A stretch of DNA of 64,000 nt from Paenibacillus terrae (GCF_000943545.1 NZ_JTHP01000015.1:1-64000), one strand, 5' to 3'; counted from the stretch's first letter, positions 16,329 through 26,591 are shown. Numbers and translations: made by a program. Notes: generated by a model not told the origin, from the sequence alone.

Positions 16329-16781
16329 TCACTTTTTTTCATTCTCGCATTCTATCAGGTTATCTAAAGTTCTTATTAGGAAACTTTGATACAATGCTAT
16401 TTCATCCTCGCTAAATCCCTTGTAAAAAATCTCTCCGACTTCATCAATAATCTTTTTGTTCAATTCCACTAGATTTTCATTTCTATTCACTACTTTAACT
16501 ATTGTTTTCCGTTTGTCTGTTTGGCAAGGCATAAAACTGATATGTCCTGCTTTTTCCAACTTAGTTAATATACTCGTTAAAGTTGATTTTTGAAGATTGG
16601 TAATCCTTGAGATTTCATGTATAGGTATTTCGTCTTTTGTCCAAAGATAAAACAGAATCCTTGCTTGTGTTGCTGTTAAAGTATCAACCTCAGATTCCCT
16701 GTGTTTTCTTGAAACTATTCTAGCCAGCAATGCATCTATTGATGCTGATAAAAAAACAGATCTTCCTTTTATAATTCCCAT
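16329..16781 (-). CDS. MarR-family transcriptional regulator
   Basis: 150 residues from ATG 16781 (TGGAGGTG upstream). A longer frame would run through the operator and is unlikely to be used. The winged helix reads LTATQARILFYLWTKDEIPIHEISRITNLQKSTLTSILTKLEKAGHI, with wing residues CQTDKRKTIV. It is cotranscribed with the downstream esterase. The large perfect inverted repeat at 16801-16850 just before the start suggests autorepression. Confidence 0.88.
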   Translation of the reverse strand: MGIIKGRSVFLSASIDALLARIVSRKHRESEVDTLTATQARILFYLWTKDEIPIHEISRITNLQKSTLTSILTKLEKAGHISFMPCQTDKRKTIVKVVNRNENLVELNKKIIDEVGEIFYKGFSEDEIALYQSFLIRTLDNLIECENEKK

Positions 16782-16800
16782 TTGCACCTCCATTTTCTCA

Positions 16801-16850
16801 AAAATAGTACCATATCGTACTAAAATTATAGTACGATATGGTACTATTTT
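16801..16850. promoter_or_regulatory. MarR operator: 50-bp inverted repeat with perfect 22-bp arms
   Basis: Arms 16801-16822 and 16829-16850 are exact reverse complements around a 6-bp centre. Each arm also holds a smaller palindrome, TAGTAC-CATATC-GTACTA, so two adjacent MarR sites are present. It lies 20 bp before the MarR start. Confidence 0.8.
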
Positions 16851-16991
16851 CAACATTTATTTTTGAATGTTTGCATTCATTATCTCTTGCGACCTGTAGC
16901 TCACCCCAATTAATAGTAGTAAGTACGGCTGGCAAAGGGAGGTCGGCAGTCGATGGAGCCTTAAGGGAGCTTCATTTCAAAACGAGAATAG

Positions 16992-17027
16992 AAAAAGGCA
17001 AACTCCCTAAAAAGGAGATTGCCTTTT
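16992..17027 (-). terminator. Terminator of the Btr-like regulator gene
   Basis: Stem AAAGGCAA..TCC / GGA..TTGCCTTT ending in a T-run on the minus strand, directly after the stop codon at 17031. Confidence 0.8.
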
Positions 17028-17030
17028 GAT

Positions 17031-18656
17031 TCAGGAAGAAAATAATTTCTGGTTGAGTAAATTCTTCCGCTCCAGCAACAATTTCATCTGGATATCTAAC
17101 TGATAGGGCATTGAAATGGGGTCCGTCACAGCAAACTCGGAGTAGTCAGTAATGTAAACCTGATTTTGCTTCGCCGCAGACATTTCCTGCCACCAGCTCA
17201 TACTGCATAGACGCTCATAACGCTCAGGATCAACTACCGTCACGAACAGATGATTCCCTGCGTAGGATGGTATTTGCTCCTCGGTAATAAGTCGGTAAGC
17301 CTGTCGATCAATCAATTCCTTCTGAATGATATCCGGTGCCTGTAACCCAAGCCCGTCATACAGATTATAAGCTCCCCTGCACCAGTAATTACCGAATACA
17401 TAGATCGAGTCGTCTCGAATTTCCATCGTCGCAAATGTATCCGTGCTCTGAACAATACCGTTTAATTTGGACCTTAGGCGCTGTACCTTACGATTGTATG
17501 ATCGAATAACCCGTTCCGCTTCGGGACCTTTGCCGAAAGTCTCTGCCAGCTTGCGAAGCAATTCGAACGGCTTATGATCATTTTGCGAAAAAATCTGAGT
17601 GGGCGCAATCGTCGACAATGCGTCGTATTCCTCCTGACTCCCGACCAGAATAAACTCCGGCTGCAAATAAGCAATTTCCTGCGGGTCCAGCGGCACGCTA
17701 TTAACCTTGTGAATATCCGCACTCAATTTCCGCAGGTAATGATCATTCGATAAATTTTTAGCAACCGCAGCCGGACGTATACCAAGCGCGAGCAAGTGAC
17801 CCAGACAGCTCATCGCACAAATATTGATCGGCTTCTTTCTATGGTTCAGAATGAACTGTCCCGGGGAGACGCCCTCCATCTGCTTAAACCGCCGATTGAA
17901 ATAGAACTCGTCCCCGTAGCCGACCAGCGCCGCCACCTCCTTCATGCGCTCTCCGCGCAGCAGCATACGCTTGGCATGCTCCATCCTCAAGGTTGTCATG
18001 TAACCGGACAGATTTGTTCCCGTCAGCTGCCTAAACCAGTGGGTGAACCTCCGCTTGCTGATCCGCGCCTGGGCCGCAAGCTCATCCACCGTAATCTCTT
18101 CGGCATAGCGTCTCTGCAACTGGGCAATAATCTCCAATACATTAGCTTTCGTATTGTGGCTTGCGGTATCCTGCTCAAGATCGCTTGTTTCTTCTGCAAT
18201 CATCCCTATCAGTTTTTGGAATTGACTGTGTACCACAATCTGTTCCTTCGTGGCCAGCGCATGGCGGCGTTTTTCAATGGCTTTTATTTTTTGCAGTATG
18301 GATCTGTAATCTGGTACGCTCTGCTCCCGTGTTTCCATAAGGGGTTCAAGCGAGCTTCCCGTAGGGCCATGCGGAGAAAAAGCAATCAGCCACAATGACA
18401 ATACTGTATCGTCGTTTGCTGTGATTTTCACCGTGTGTCCTGGATTTACGGCATATGGAACTCCATAGTGCAATGTGTGCTCACTGCCATTGCAGTCGAG
18501 TGTCCCTTCCCCTTCTTCAACAACGACTAGCAAACCCGTATCAATATTTTGAAGCGGAATTCCATCCCTACCGGAAAATGTTCTGTGAACTAGTCCATGA
18601 AGCTCGAAATAGGTACTGGGAATAGAATAATCGGCTCTGATGTGATTTAGATCCAA
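17031..18656 (-). CDS. AraC-family regulator fused to siderophore-binding domain (Btr-like), second paralogue
   Basis: 541 residues with the same layout as the protein at 1002-2639: sensor-like N-terminus, AraC HTH (about 170-270, ARISKRRFTHWFRQ and VGYGDEFYFNRRFKQMEGVSPGQF), then a substrate-binding-like domain (IHKVNSVPLDPQEIAYLQPEFILVG). It is divergent from a siderophore-binding lipoprotein gene, with Fur boxes facing both genes, so it should activate uptake of its own siderophore under low iron. Some DNA looks more GC-rich than the 10-16 kb segment. Confidence 0.9.
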   Translation of the reverse strand: MDLNHIRADYSIPSTYFELHGLVHRTFSGRDGIPLQNIDTGLLVVVEEGEGTLDCNGSEHTLHYGVPYAVNPGHTVKITANDDTVLSLWLIAFSPHGPTGSSLEPLMETREQSVPDYRSILQKIKAIEKRRHALATKEQIVVHSQFQKLIGMIAEETSDLEQDTASHNTKANVLEIIAQLQRRYAEEITVDELAAQARISKRRFTHWFRQLTGTNLSGYMTTLRMEHAKRMLLRGERMKEVAALVGYGDEFYFNRRFKQMEGVSPGQFILNHRKKPINICAMSCLGHLLALGIRPAAVAKNLSNDHYLRKLSADIHKVNSVPLDPQEIAYLQPEFILVGSQEEYDALSTIAPTQIFSQNDHKPFELLRKLAETFGKGPEAERVIRSYNRKVQRLRSKLNGIVQSTDTFATMEIRDDSIYVFGNYWCRGAYNLYDGLGLQAPDIIQKELIDRQAYRLITEEQIPSYAGNHLFVTVVDPERYERLCSMSWWQEMSAAKQNQVYITDYSEFAVTDPISMPYQLDIQMKLLLERKNLLNQKLFSS

Positions 18657-18675
18657 AACTTAACGCTCCTTATTT

Positions 18676-18694
18676 GAGAATGATTATCATTTGG
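18676..18694. promoter_or_regulatory. Fur box of the Btr-like regulator
   Basis: GAGAATGATTATCATTTGG, 20 bp upstream of the regulator start at 18656, matches the Fur consensus core. Confidence 0.7.
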
Positions 18695-18821
18695 ATTCAT
18701 CATACCTAATACACCTATGAATTTCAATGACTGCTTCTGTTCTTAACAGCCTGATCCTACAAAAAAAACGTCCCATTCTTCCATTGATTACAGCCTCGCC
18801 CGGCATTACACTTGGTTTATT

Positions 18822-18840
18822 GATAATGATTATCAATTAC
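18822..18840. promoter_or_regulatory. Fur box of the siderophore lipoprotein gene
   Basis: GATAATGATTATCAATTAC matches most of the 19-bp consensus and lies 26 bp before the ATG at 18866. Confidence 0.75.
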
Positions 18841-18865
18841 TGCATTTACATACAGGGGGATTGCA

Positions 18866-20285
<1,420 letters not shown>

Positions 20286-20366
20286 ACTTCATAAGTTCAA
20301 AGCGACAGACCAAGATGAGAAAATAAAGTCTTAATCACTACAACTATAGTAATTAACTCATCATGT

Positions 20367-20415
20367 AAAAACAGATCACTTGATGGGCAATAGATACCAT
20401 TAAGTGATCTGTTTT
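20367..20415. terminator. Bidirectional-looking terminator
   Basis: Stem AAAACAGATCACTT-ATGG / CCAT-AAGTGATCTGTTTT around a short loop. It lies between the FNR remnant and the convergent SRPBCC gene. Confidence 0.7.
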
Positions 20416-20490
20416 ATGATGTTGGGCTATTTCACTATCGTACTCATTAATTTAGCATTGGGGAAGGAGATGTTTTAGTACCGAATGCGG

Positions 20491-20886
20491 TTATTGTTCC
20501 AACACCTTTTCAAACTCGCCGAACCAATTACCCCAACCATACTTAGCACCTGCGAGTGCTTGATCATTTGAGATTCCGGTTTGTTCGAGATGAAGGTTAA
20601 CCTTTCCGTCCCCTAAATCCTGCAGCGTCCAGGTGACCGTGTGCTTCTCTCCGCTTTCCCAAGTATAGGACAACCGGTTTGGTGCGTCCACGATAAGCAC
20701 TTCGCCGTCAATAATTCCATTCCACCATTCGGTCGGCTGCGTGCGAAACTGAAAAAGGTGTCCTACGACGGGCTTAAAATCATTTTCCATGACCCACTTG
20801 GCAAGCTTGCTTGAATCGGTTAAGGCGGACCAAACCTTCTCGATCGATGTCGTGAACTGAAAATCCAAGGATAATGTTAAACTCAT
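20491..20886 (-). CDS. SRPBCC/AHSA1-domain protein
   Basis: 131 residues, the usual single-domain length. Motifs VWSALTDSSKLAKWVMENDFKP, RLSYTW and VTWTLQDLGDGKVNLHLEQTG are typical of the AHSA1 (activator of Hsp90 homology-like) START-fold family. These small proteins are usually encoded directly after an ArsR regulator; here only the first 35 codons of that regulator survive at 20949-21056, so control of this gene is probably altered. Ligand unknown. Confidence 0.85.
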   Translation of the reverse strand: MSLTLSLDFQFTTSIEKVWSALTDSSKLAKWVMENDFKPVVGHLFQFRTQPTEWWNGIIDGEVLIVDAPNRLSYTWESGEKHTVTWTLQDLGDGKVNLHLEQTGISNDQALAGAKYGWGNWFGEFEKVLEQ

Positions 20887-20948
20887 TCGTACTCCAGAAC
20901 TTGCTGTAGACAGACACCAATCTTGAATTTCTCTGAGTGGAGAGACGT

Positions 20949-21056
20949 TTAGCCTGAATCTCGTTTCTCTGCCTCTGCTAACAGACGAATCAGTCGGCGC
21001 CTAGTTGGATCTGCAATCGTGTCAAACACATCCCGCAACTGGTTGTTCTCGCTCAC
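20949..21056 (-). pseudogene. Truncated ArsR-family regulator
   Basis: A GTG at 21056 with AGGAGAG upstream starts SENNQLRDVFDTIADPTRRR, then LIRLLAEAEKRDSG and a stop: the first helices of an ArsR regulator. The recognition helix and the rest (about 65 residues) are absent. In related genomes this gene type precedes the AHSA1 gene, as here. Confidence 0.75.
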
Positions 21057-21172
21057 AACACACTCTCCTAAATATTATTACCAAGGGATAGCCGTTAATT
21101 CACACTTCCTTAAAGGATGTGGCCCTTCGGACGTAGCGCCCACGAGGCGAGAACTCCTTAAATACTCCCTGG

Positions 21173-22651
21173 TCAAAGCTCAACCATCTTTGTTGCGACA
21201 TTGTTGCAGAACTCGCTGTCATGTTCCACAAAAAGTATCGTTGGCGAATACTCCAGTAGCAGCTCTTCAATTTGCATACGGGAAATGACATCGATGAAAT
21301 TCAACGGCTCATCCCAAATATGCAGATGAACCTGCTCGCTCAGGCTTTTGGCAATCAGCACCTTCTTCTTCTGGCCGCCGCTATAAGCGGATAGATCCTT
21401 CTCGAATTGCACTCTGGAGAAATCAAGCTTTCTCAAAATAGATTTGAAAAGGCTCTCGTCAATCCCGTTGTCCCGGGCGTAATCTGTCAGACTGCCCTGC
21501 AAATGCGAGGTATCTTGGGACACGTAGGACATTTTTAGCTGACTGTCCTTTGTGAAGCTGCCAGTGTAGTCTATATCCACGCCGCAGATGAGTTTGAGGA
21601 TACTTGATTTTCCGGAGCCATTTTTACCCGAAAGCGCGATTCGCTCCCCCTGTTCAATCGTAAAACTCACGTCTGCACAAACCTGCTTTTCTCCATAAAA
21701 TATAGAGACCTGTTCAAGCTCAGCAAGCACATTTTTATGATAAGCAAGCTGTGAGATTTCCAGGGTGTCCGAGCTTTCTATATTTTTCAGCAGTTTGGAC
21801 TTTTCGGTAATCGCCGATTGCTGTCTTTGCTCAATGGATTTAGAACGTTTCATCATCTTGGCAGCCTTATGACCAATATAGCCTTTGTCTACCTTGGAGC
21901 CGGAATTTCTGGTTCCGTTTTTGGTTTTTTCCACTTCGTGAGACCAGTTCCCCGTACGCTTGGAAGAATCCGATAGGCGCTTAATGTCTTTTCTAAGCTT
22001 CTCGTTTTGTGCAAATTCAAAGTTATCCTGTCTCTTCTTATTCTCCCACCAGCTGGAAAAATCACCTTTTTGAATCTCAATATTAGTTTTGTTGATGGAC
22101 AGGATGTGATCCACACAGTTATCCAGAAAGGATCTGTCGTGAGATACCAGAATATATCCGCTTTTGGCATTCAGATAATTACTGACCCATTTTCTGGCAT
22201 TCATGTCCAGATGATTCGTAGGCTCATCGATCAACAGAAAGCTGTTTTCCTTAATAAACAAGGCGGCCAGGAGCACTTTCGTCTGCTCACCGTTTGACAA
22301 AGAAGCAAATGGACGATATAGAACGTCTTCATCAACCTTCAGCAACGAGAGCTCACGCATGAATTGCCAGTGAACATAGTCCGGAAAGATTTCGTTGATT
22401 ACATCCAGCGTATGATCATTCTTGTTTGGCACAGGATACGGAAAGTATTCAAAATTGACATTAGCAGAGATAGCTCCACTGTATTCATGTTTGCCGAGCA
22501 GTAACTGAAGAAATGTGGTCTTCCCTCTTCCGTTCCTTCCCGTAAACCCCAGCTTCCAATCGGTGTCGATCTGAAAATTCACGTTTTCGAATATGTTATC
22601 GTAGCTGCCCTCATAGGCAAACGTCAGGTTGGTAACATTAATTAATGACAT
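21173..22651 (-). CDS. ABC-F ATPase, Lsa-like ribosomal protection protein
   Basis: 492 residues from ATG 22651 (ACAGGAGGACGACTTG upstream). Two ATPase domains and no TM: Walker A GRNGRGKTT and GKNGSGKSS, signatures LSNGEQ and YSGGQ, Walker B LLIDEPTNHLD and IWDEPLNFID, with a basic helical linker (KRLSDSSKRTGNWSHEVEKT) typical of antibiotic-resistance ABC-F proteins. The start MSLINVTNLTFAYEG is characteristic of the Lsa group, which protects the 50S subunit from lincosamides, streptogramin A and pleuromutilins. The upstream leader has an attenuator, as expected for drug-induced expression. The exact drug range is not predictable. Confidence 0.85.
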   Translation of the reverse strand: MSLINVTNLTFAYEGSYDNIFENVNFQIDTDWKLGFTGRNGRGKTTFLQLLLGKHEYSGAISANVNFEYFPYPVPNKNDHTLDVINEIFPDYVHWQFMRELSLLKVDEDVLYRPFASLSNGEQTKVLLAALFIKENSFLLIDEPTNHLDMNARKWVSNYLNAKSGYILVSHDRSFLDNCVDHILSINKTNIEIQKGDFSSWWENKKRQDNFEFAQNEKLRKDIKRLSDSSKRTGNWSHEVEKTKNGTRNSGSKVDKGYIGHKAAKMMKRSKSIEQRQQSAITEKSKLLKNIESSDTLEISQLAYHKNVLAELEQVSIFYGEKQVCADVSFTIEQGERIALSGKNGSGKSSILKLICGVDIDYTGSFTKDSQLKMSYVSQDTSHLQGSLTDYARDNGIDESLFKSILRKLDFSRVQFEKDLSAYSGGQKKKVLIAKSLSEQVHLHIWDEPLNFIDVISRMQIEELLLEYSPTILFVEHDSEFCNNVATKMVEL

Positions 22652-22671
22652 CAAGTCGTCCTCCTGTATAA

Positions 22672-22846
22672 AAAAAATAAAAGCCGCAAGAAAGTTAATT
22701 TCTCGCAGCTCAAATAGATACAGAAAAACAAGCCTCCCCATGGAAGGCAGATGATTAAGGATCTAACGTTTGAGTGAAAAGAAAATGTAACTTTCTTGCT
22801 TATAAGCAATAAAACATGCGAAACCAATCGCACTAAATGTTTTATT
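22672..22846 (-). promoter_or_regulatory. Transcription-attenuation leader of the ABC-F gene
   Basis: Read on the minus strand: a hairpin (arms at 22837-22846 and 22808-22817) contains a five-codon ORF, ATG at 22817, MFYCL. Next comes an anti-terminator segment GCAAGAAAGTTA (22788-22799). Then an intrinsic terminator (stem about 22684-22710, followed by T-rich DNA to 22672) lies 21 bp before the ABC-F ATG. The 12-nt segment is exactly complementary to the terminator region at 22687-22698, so two exclusive folds are possible. This matches ribosome-stalling control of vmlR/lsa/vga-type genes. Confidence 0.72.
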
Positions 22847-22943
22847 AGTTTATAGATCAGCAAGAAAATCCTACATTATTCTTCTCAACCCCAATCATTA
22901 AAGTAAATGTATATTATCATACCGTTTTATTAAGCACAACTCC

Positions 22944-22970
22944 TCCACATGATACCATGTGGACTTTTTT
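22944..22970 (+). terminator. Orphan plus-strand terminator
   Basis: Perfect 8-bp stem TCCACATG / CATGTGGA with loop ATAC followed by CTTTTTT. No plus-strand gene lies immediately upstream; it may mark a lost gene. Confidence 0.65.
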
Positions 22971-23062
22971 GAGTGTCTACTTGAAGGGGATATTACCAAA
23001 GGACGGTTTTTATATCACTTATACATTTGTACAAAATAGTGAAGGTGCCTTTTTCATCGCAC

Positions 23063-24004
23063 TTATTTTATTCCTTCCATAAATCCCCTGAAGTTTTCAG
23101 CGATTTCCTTTGACCTGGTATGGTGCAAATAATGTCCTCCTTCAAATGTCATCACTTTTCCATGTACAGAATTTTTGACTTGCTCTTCATGCAGTGGTAA
23201 CCATCCTTTAATATCTGTATTATTCGCTTGTAAAAAGAATATAACGGGAAGATTTTTTGGGAATGTTAAATTTTTAGCTGCTTTAAAATTAGAAGAAATA
23301 TGCTCCATTTCATTCAAGGTCGTGGCATTATTGCCGTTTTTATTCGAAATCATTCTCATTTGTTCTTTGGTTTGATCATCAAATGATAATGAAGCATATG
23401 GGTCACCACTTAGATTCTTGATCAATCTTAAGAGACCTGATTTTTTAAGAAATTCAAACGTTTTTATTGGGAATTTAACATCCATCCCACCTTGTGTTGG
23501 AACACTACTATCGATTCCGACAAATGCACTCACTTCGTTTGGATATTTGTTCACATAATCCAGTCCGTAAATGCCTGCAATGGAATGGCCCATTAGCGTG
23601 TAACGGTCAATATTAAGCTGCTGTAAAGCTTCATGAATTTCACTTACAATATTCTCAGTGCTTCGCTCTTTTTCGGTTTCATCACTTAATCCATAACCGA
23701 AAGGCTCAATCACGACAACTTTATACAATGGAGATAGTTCATCTACTAGCAGCTTAAAATCAAGAGCTGGTGCTGCTGTTCCATAACCAGGCAGGAGCAC
23801 GACTGTTTCTTCGCCTTCTCCTTGAATGGTAACATTCATATGTTTCCCATCTACAGGTACTAACTGGCCATAGGGTTCTATTTTTCCTTGCTCCGATTTG
23901 TTGGAGATCATATTAACGATAAAAACAATGGCTAGAAAAAGCACTATGGCTATTGCTATAACTCCTATGGATTTAAGTATAATGGCAAGTATTTTTTTCA
24001 TCAT
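23063..24004 (-). CDS. Membrane-anchored alpha/beta hydrolase
   Basis: 313 residues. Residues 5-31 form one transmembrane segment, so the catalytic domain is probably outside the membrane. Fold motifs: LLPGYG (oxyanion), EPFGYGLSD, nucleophile elbow GHSIAG, and HYLHHTRSKEIAENFRGF with the C-terminal His. Resembles proline-iminopeptidase/haloalkane-dehalogenase-like esterases; substrate unknown. No good ribosome site precedes the ATG at 24004, which is unusual here; translation may be weak. It stands alone between an ABC-F gene and a two-component system. Confidence 0.78.
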   Translation of the reverse strand: MMKKILAIILKSIGVIAIAIVLFLAIVFIVNMISNKSEQGKIEPYGQLVPVDGKHMNVTIQGEGEETVVLLPGYGTAAPALDFKLLVDELSPLYKVVVIEPFGYGLSDETEKERSTENIVSEIHEALQQLNIDRYTLMGHSIAGIYGLDYVNKYPNEVSAFVGIDSSVPTQGGMDVKFPIKTFEFLKKSGLLRLIKNLSGDPYASLSFDDQTKEQMRMISNKNGNNATTLNEMEHISSNFKAAKNLTFPKNLPVIFFLQANNTDIKGWLPLHEEQVKNSVHGKVMTFEGGHYLHHTRSKEIAENFRGFMEGIK

Positions 24005-24219
24005 TTATGCACGAGGGGTTTGAGCGACCTTTGAAGCTCGTTATCTGCCTGTACTCGTGCCTACCCTCCTTTTTATGGCCTCTCTGTGTTCCACTCTCAT
24101 CTTCTCCTGACCTCATCTGTTTATTCGGCTACTTTAATATGTGCTGTTAAGGATAGCTTATACGACGAAGATGTACTCCCTATGACGACAATATGAACAG
24201 AGTATGAACAAGCAAAAAA

Positions 24220-24267
24220 ATGCTGCGGCGTCACATGCAAGGAAGCTTGCACATGATACCGTAGCAT
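24220..24267 (-). terminator. Terminator of the two-component operon
   Basis: Two-part stem ATGCTGCGG / CCGTAGCAT and TGCAAG / CTTGCA, with an A7 run at 24214-24220 that reads as T7 on the minus strand. It fills most of the 308-bp gap at 24005-24312. Confidence 0.75.
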
Positions 24268-24312
24268 GGAGAATGCAGTTTAGACCATCCGAATGGTGCC
24301 ATATGAATCTAA

Positions 24313-25680
24313 CTAATCTGTCGGCGCTATGATTGGCAAGGTGACAATGACGGCCGTTCCTCGGCCGGGCTCGCTTTCCACTCGGATGTCGCCTTGATGA
24401 AGCGATACGATCTGTTTAACGATGGCAAGTCCCATACCGCTACCGCCATACTTGCGACTGTGGGAACGATCGGCCTTAAAAAACCGTTCGAATATACGCT
24501 TCTGGTCCTCGGGGGAAATACCAATGCCCGTATCGGAAATTCGGACTGTCACATTTTTGATATCTTGTTTGATGCTGACTATAATAATGCCGCCATCCAT
24601 GGAAAATTTGATGCTATTGCCAATGATGTTCGTCCATACCTGGTTTAATAGATCGTGATCAGCCATGAATTGAATGACTTTCAAATTGAGGTCGAAACGG
24701 ATGTTGCGAGCCGACCATTGCGGCTGGATCGCCACGATGACTCGTCTGATCTGTTCATCAAGGCTGAAGGTGATGAGCCGCAGTTGCCGGGACTGTGATT
24801 CAAGCAAACTTAGCTTGAGCAGGCTATCGCTCATCTTGGACATTCGACCTGCTTCAGCGATGATAATATCGAGATAACGGCTTCGCTCGTGATCTGCAAT
24901 GTCCACTTGTTTGAGCGCCAAAGCATAACCGGATATTGAGGTGAGCGGCGACTGAACTTCGTGCGACACGTTCGATACAAATTCCTTGCGCATCTGTTCA
25001 AGTTGCTGCAGATCGTGCATCATTTCTTCGAAGCTGCGAGCCAAGGTACCTAGCTCACCCTTTTGCTTAATATTCAGCTTTACGTTGAAATCACCAGCTG
25101 CTATTCGTTTGGTCGCTGTTGTCAGCTTTTTGATCGGCCTGATCAGGAATATGGCGGCAACCAGGATCAATAAGCTTCCTGCGATCAACGAATAGGTCAC
25201 AAAAGTAAGTAACCATTTTACGGCAAAAGAGGAGGAAGGAGACGTGAGCGGCTCCACAAACATTGCTTTCGTTCCCATTTCCGTTTTTAATGGCAGTCCC
25301 AAGAGGTTCGTTGCAACAGTACTCGGATTGACTTGAACAACTTCTCCACCCAATACCTTCTTTACTTGATCCATCGTCACAGTAGCAGGATTTTGTCCGT
25401 TAAGCGTTCCGTAAGACTGGAACTGACCCGTTTCATCGAAAATTCGAATATGATAGGAGTTAAGCTGCTTCATTCCACTTACGAGCGAGTCCGCTTCACG
25501 TAACGGAAATGTCTCGTAAATTCGGACGATGTCCTGACCAAAGTTAAGTAAGGTGGTGTGCAAATTTTCGTTCAATTTTTCCTCAAACACCCAAAATGTA
25601 ATTAAAAAAGCAATGAGTGTGCCCACGATGACGGAGACCAGAAATGTCAGGACAACACGTATATATAAGGATCTGATCAT
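24313..25680 (-). CDS. Sensor histidine kinase (HAMP-HisKA-HATPase)
   Basis: 455 residues: TM1 (about 8-31), an extracytoplasmic loop (32-152), TM2 (about 155-180), HAMP (180-233), HisKA with the phospho-accepting His240 in FVSNVSHEVQSPLTSISGYA, and HATPase_c (NIIGNSIKFS, DTGIGI, GGSGMGLAIV). Its start overlaps the response-regulator stop by 4 bp, so the two are translationally coupled. The stimulus is unknown. The layout is that of cell-envelope-sensing kinases. Confidence 0.92.
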   Translation of the reverse strand: MIRSLYIRVVLTFLVSVIVGTLIAFLITFWVFEEKLNENLHTTLLNFGQDIVRIYETFPLREADSLVSGMKQLNSYHIRIFDETGQFQSYGTLNGQNPATVTMDQVKKVLGGEVVQVNPSTVATNLLGLPLKTEMGTKAMFVEPLTSPSSSFAVKWLLTFVTYSLIAGSLLILVAAIFLIRPIKKLTTATKRIAAGDFNVKLNIKQKGELGTLARSFEEMMHDLQQLEQMRKEFVSNVSHEVQSPLTSISGYALALKQVDIADHERSRYLDIIIAEAGRMSKMSDSLLKLSLLESQSRQLRLITFSLDEQIRRVIVAIQPQWSARNIRFDLNLKVIQFMADHDLLNQVWTNIIGNSIKFSMDGGIIIVSIKQDIKNVTVRISDTGIGISPEDQKRIFERFFKADRSHSRKYGGSGMGLAIVKQIVSLHQGDIRVESEPGRGTAVIVTLPIIAPTD

Positions 25681-26351
25681 TCGTAAACCTCAAGCCGGTA
25701 GCCAAGCCCGCGCACGGTTTCGATCCGAAAATCGGTTGTAGTGGCGAAACGTTCTCGCAGGCGTTTAATATGTACGTCTATCGTTCGATCATCTCCAGCG
25801 TAATCAATCCCCCAGATTTGATCGATCAACTGCTCGCGCGTATAGACTTGGCCAGGTGTTCCAGCGAGCTTATACAGCAATTCGAACTCCTTGAGCGGCA
25901 ACGTGAGCGACTCCGTCCCTCTCATCACCTTATAGGTCTGCCGATCAAGGATGACGTTGCCGAACTGAATCGTCTGTGTGGAGCCAATCCGGTATCGTTT
26001 CAGTAGTGCCCTAACACGAACTGTCAGCTCCAGTGGATCAAATGGTTTCGTCAAATAATCGTCCGTTCCAAGTTCGAACCCTTTCACTTTCTCCCATGTT
26101 TCGCCTCTCGCAGTCAGCATAAGTAACGGAAGATCAGGATTGGCTCTTCTGAGCTCCTTGCATAATGTCCAGCCATCCATAATTGGCATCATAATATCGA
26201 GCACAACGAGATCGACATGCGTTGAGGCGTAGACGGTCAGTGCTTGCTTACCGTCCGCGGCTTCGGCTGTTTCGAACCCGTCGTTGCGTAGAAATAAACA
26301 GACGAGTTCGCGAATGTTAGCATCGTCGTCAGCTACCAGTATAGTAGGCAT
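25677..26351 (-). CDS. OmpR-family response regulator
   Basis: 224 residues: receiver domain with acidic pocket DDD (8-10), phosphorylation site Asp52 in VVLDIMMP and Lys in TKPFDPLEL, then a winged-helix domain ending TIDVHIKRLRERFATTTDFRIETVRGLGYRLE. First gene of the pair with the kinase at 24313-25680. No target gene is evident in the immediate surroundings. Confidence 0.93.
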   Translation of the reverse strand: MPTILVADDDANIRELVCLFLRNDGFETAEAADGKQALTVYASTHVDLVVLDIMMPIMDGWTLCKELRRANPDLPLLMLTARGETWEKVKGFELGTDDYLTKPFDPLELTVRVRALLKRYRIGSTQTIQFGNVILDRQTYKVMRGTESLTLPLKEFELLYKLAGTPGQVYTREQLIDQIWGIDYAGDDRTIDVHIKRLRERFATTTDFRIETVRGLGYRLEVYE

Positions 26352-26540
26352 CCGTTCCCTCTTTCCCTGTTTTCCATTTCATATTGAAGTAACCATTATA
26401 CTATAAATAAAATTGAATTACCCACATCCATCTCTTGGTTATAAGGCAATACACTAATGTGGTCAACCCACGTGATAACTGATGCCCTCCTGAAAGAAGA
26501 AGAACTAACATATTCATGCGGGCGGCAAAGAGACAGCAAA

Positions 26541-26591
26541 AAACGCGCTGATCAAGGAAAGAAAACAGTTTCCTTCCCGATCAGCGCGTTT
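26541..26591 (-). terminator. Terminator downstream of the gamma-glutamyltransferase remnant
   Basis: Perfect 13-bp stem AAACGCGCTGATC / GATCAGCGCGTTT; on the minus strand it is followed by TTTTTT. Confidence 0.75.

Noticed and set aside
17796-18398. 200-codon plus-strand open frame
   Set aside because: It lies wholly opposite the Btr-like regulator gene, has no ribosome site and encodes low-complexity antisense of AraC codons.
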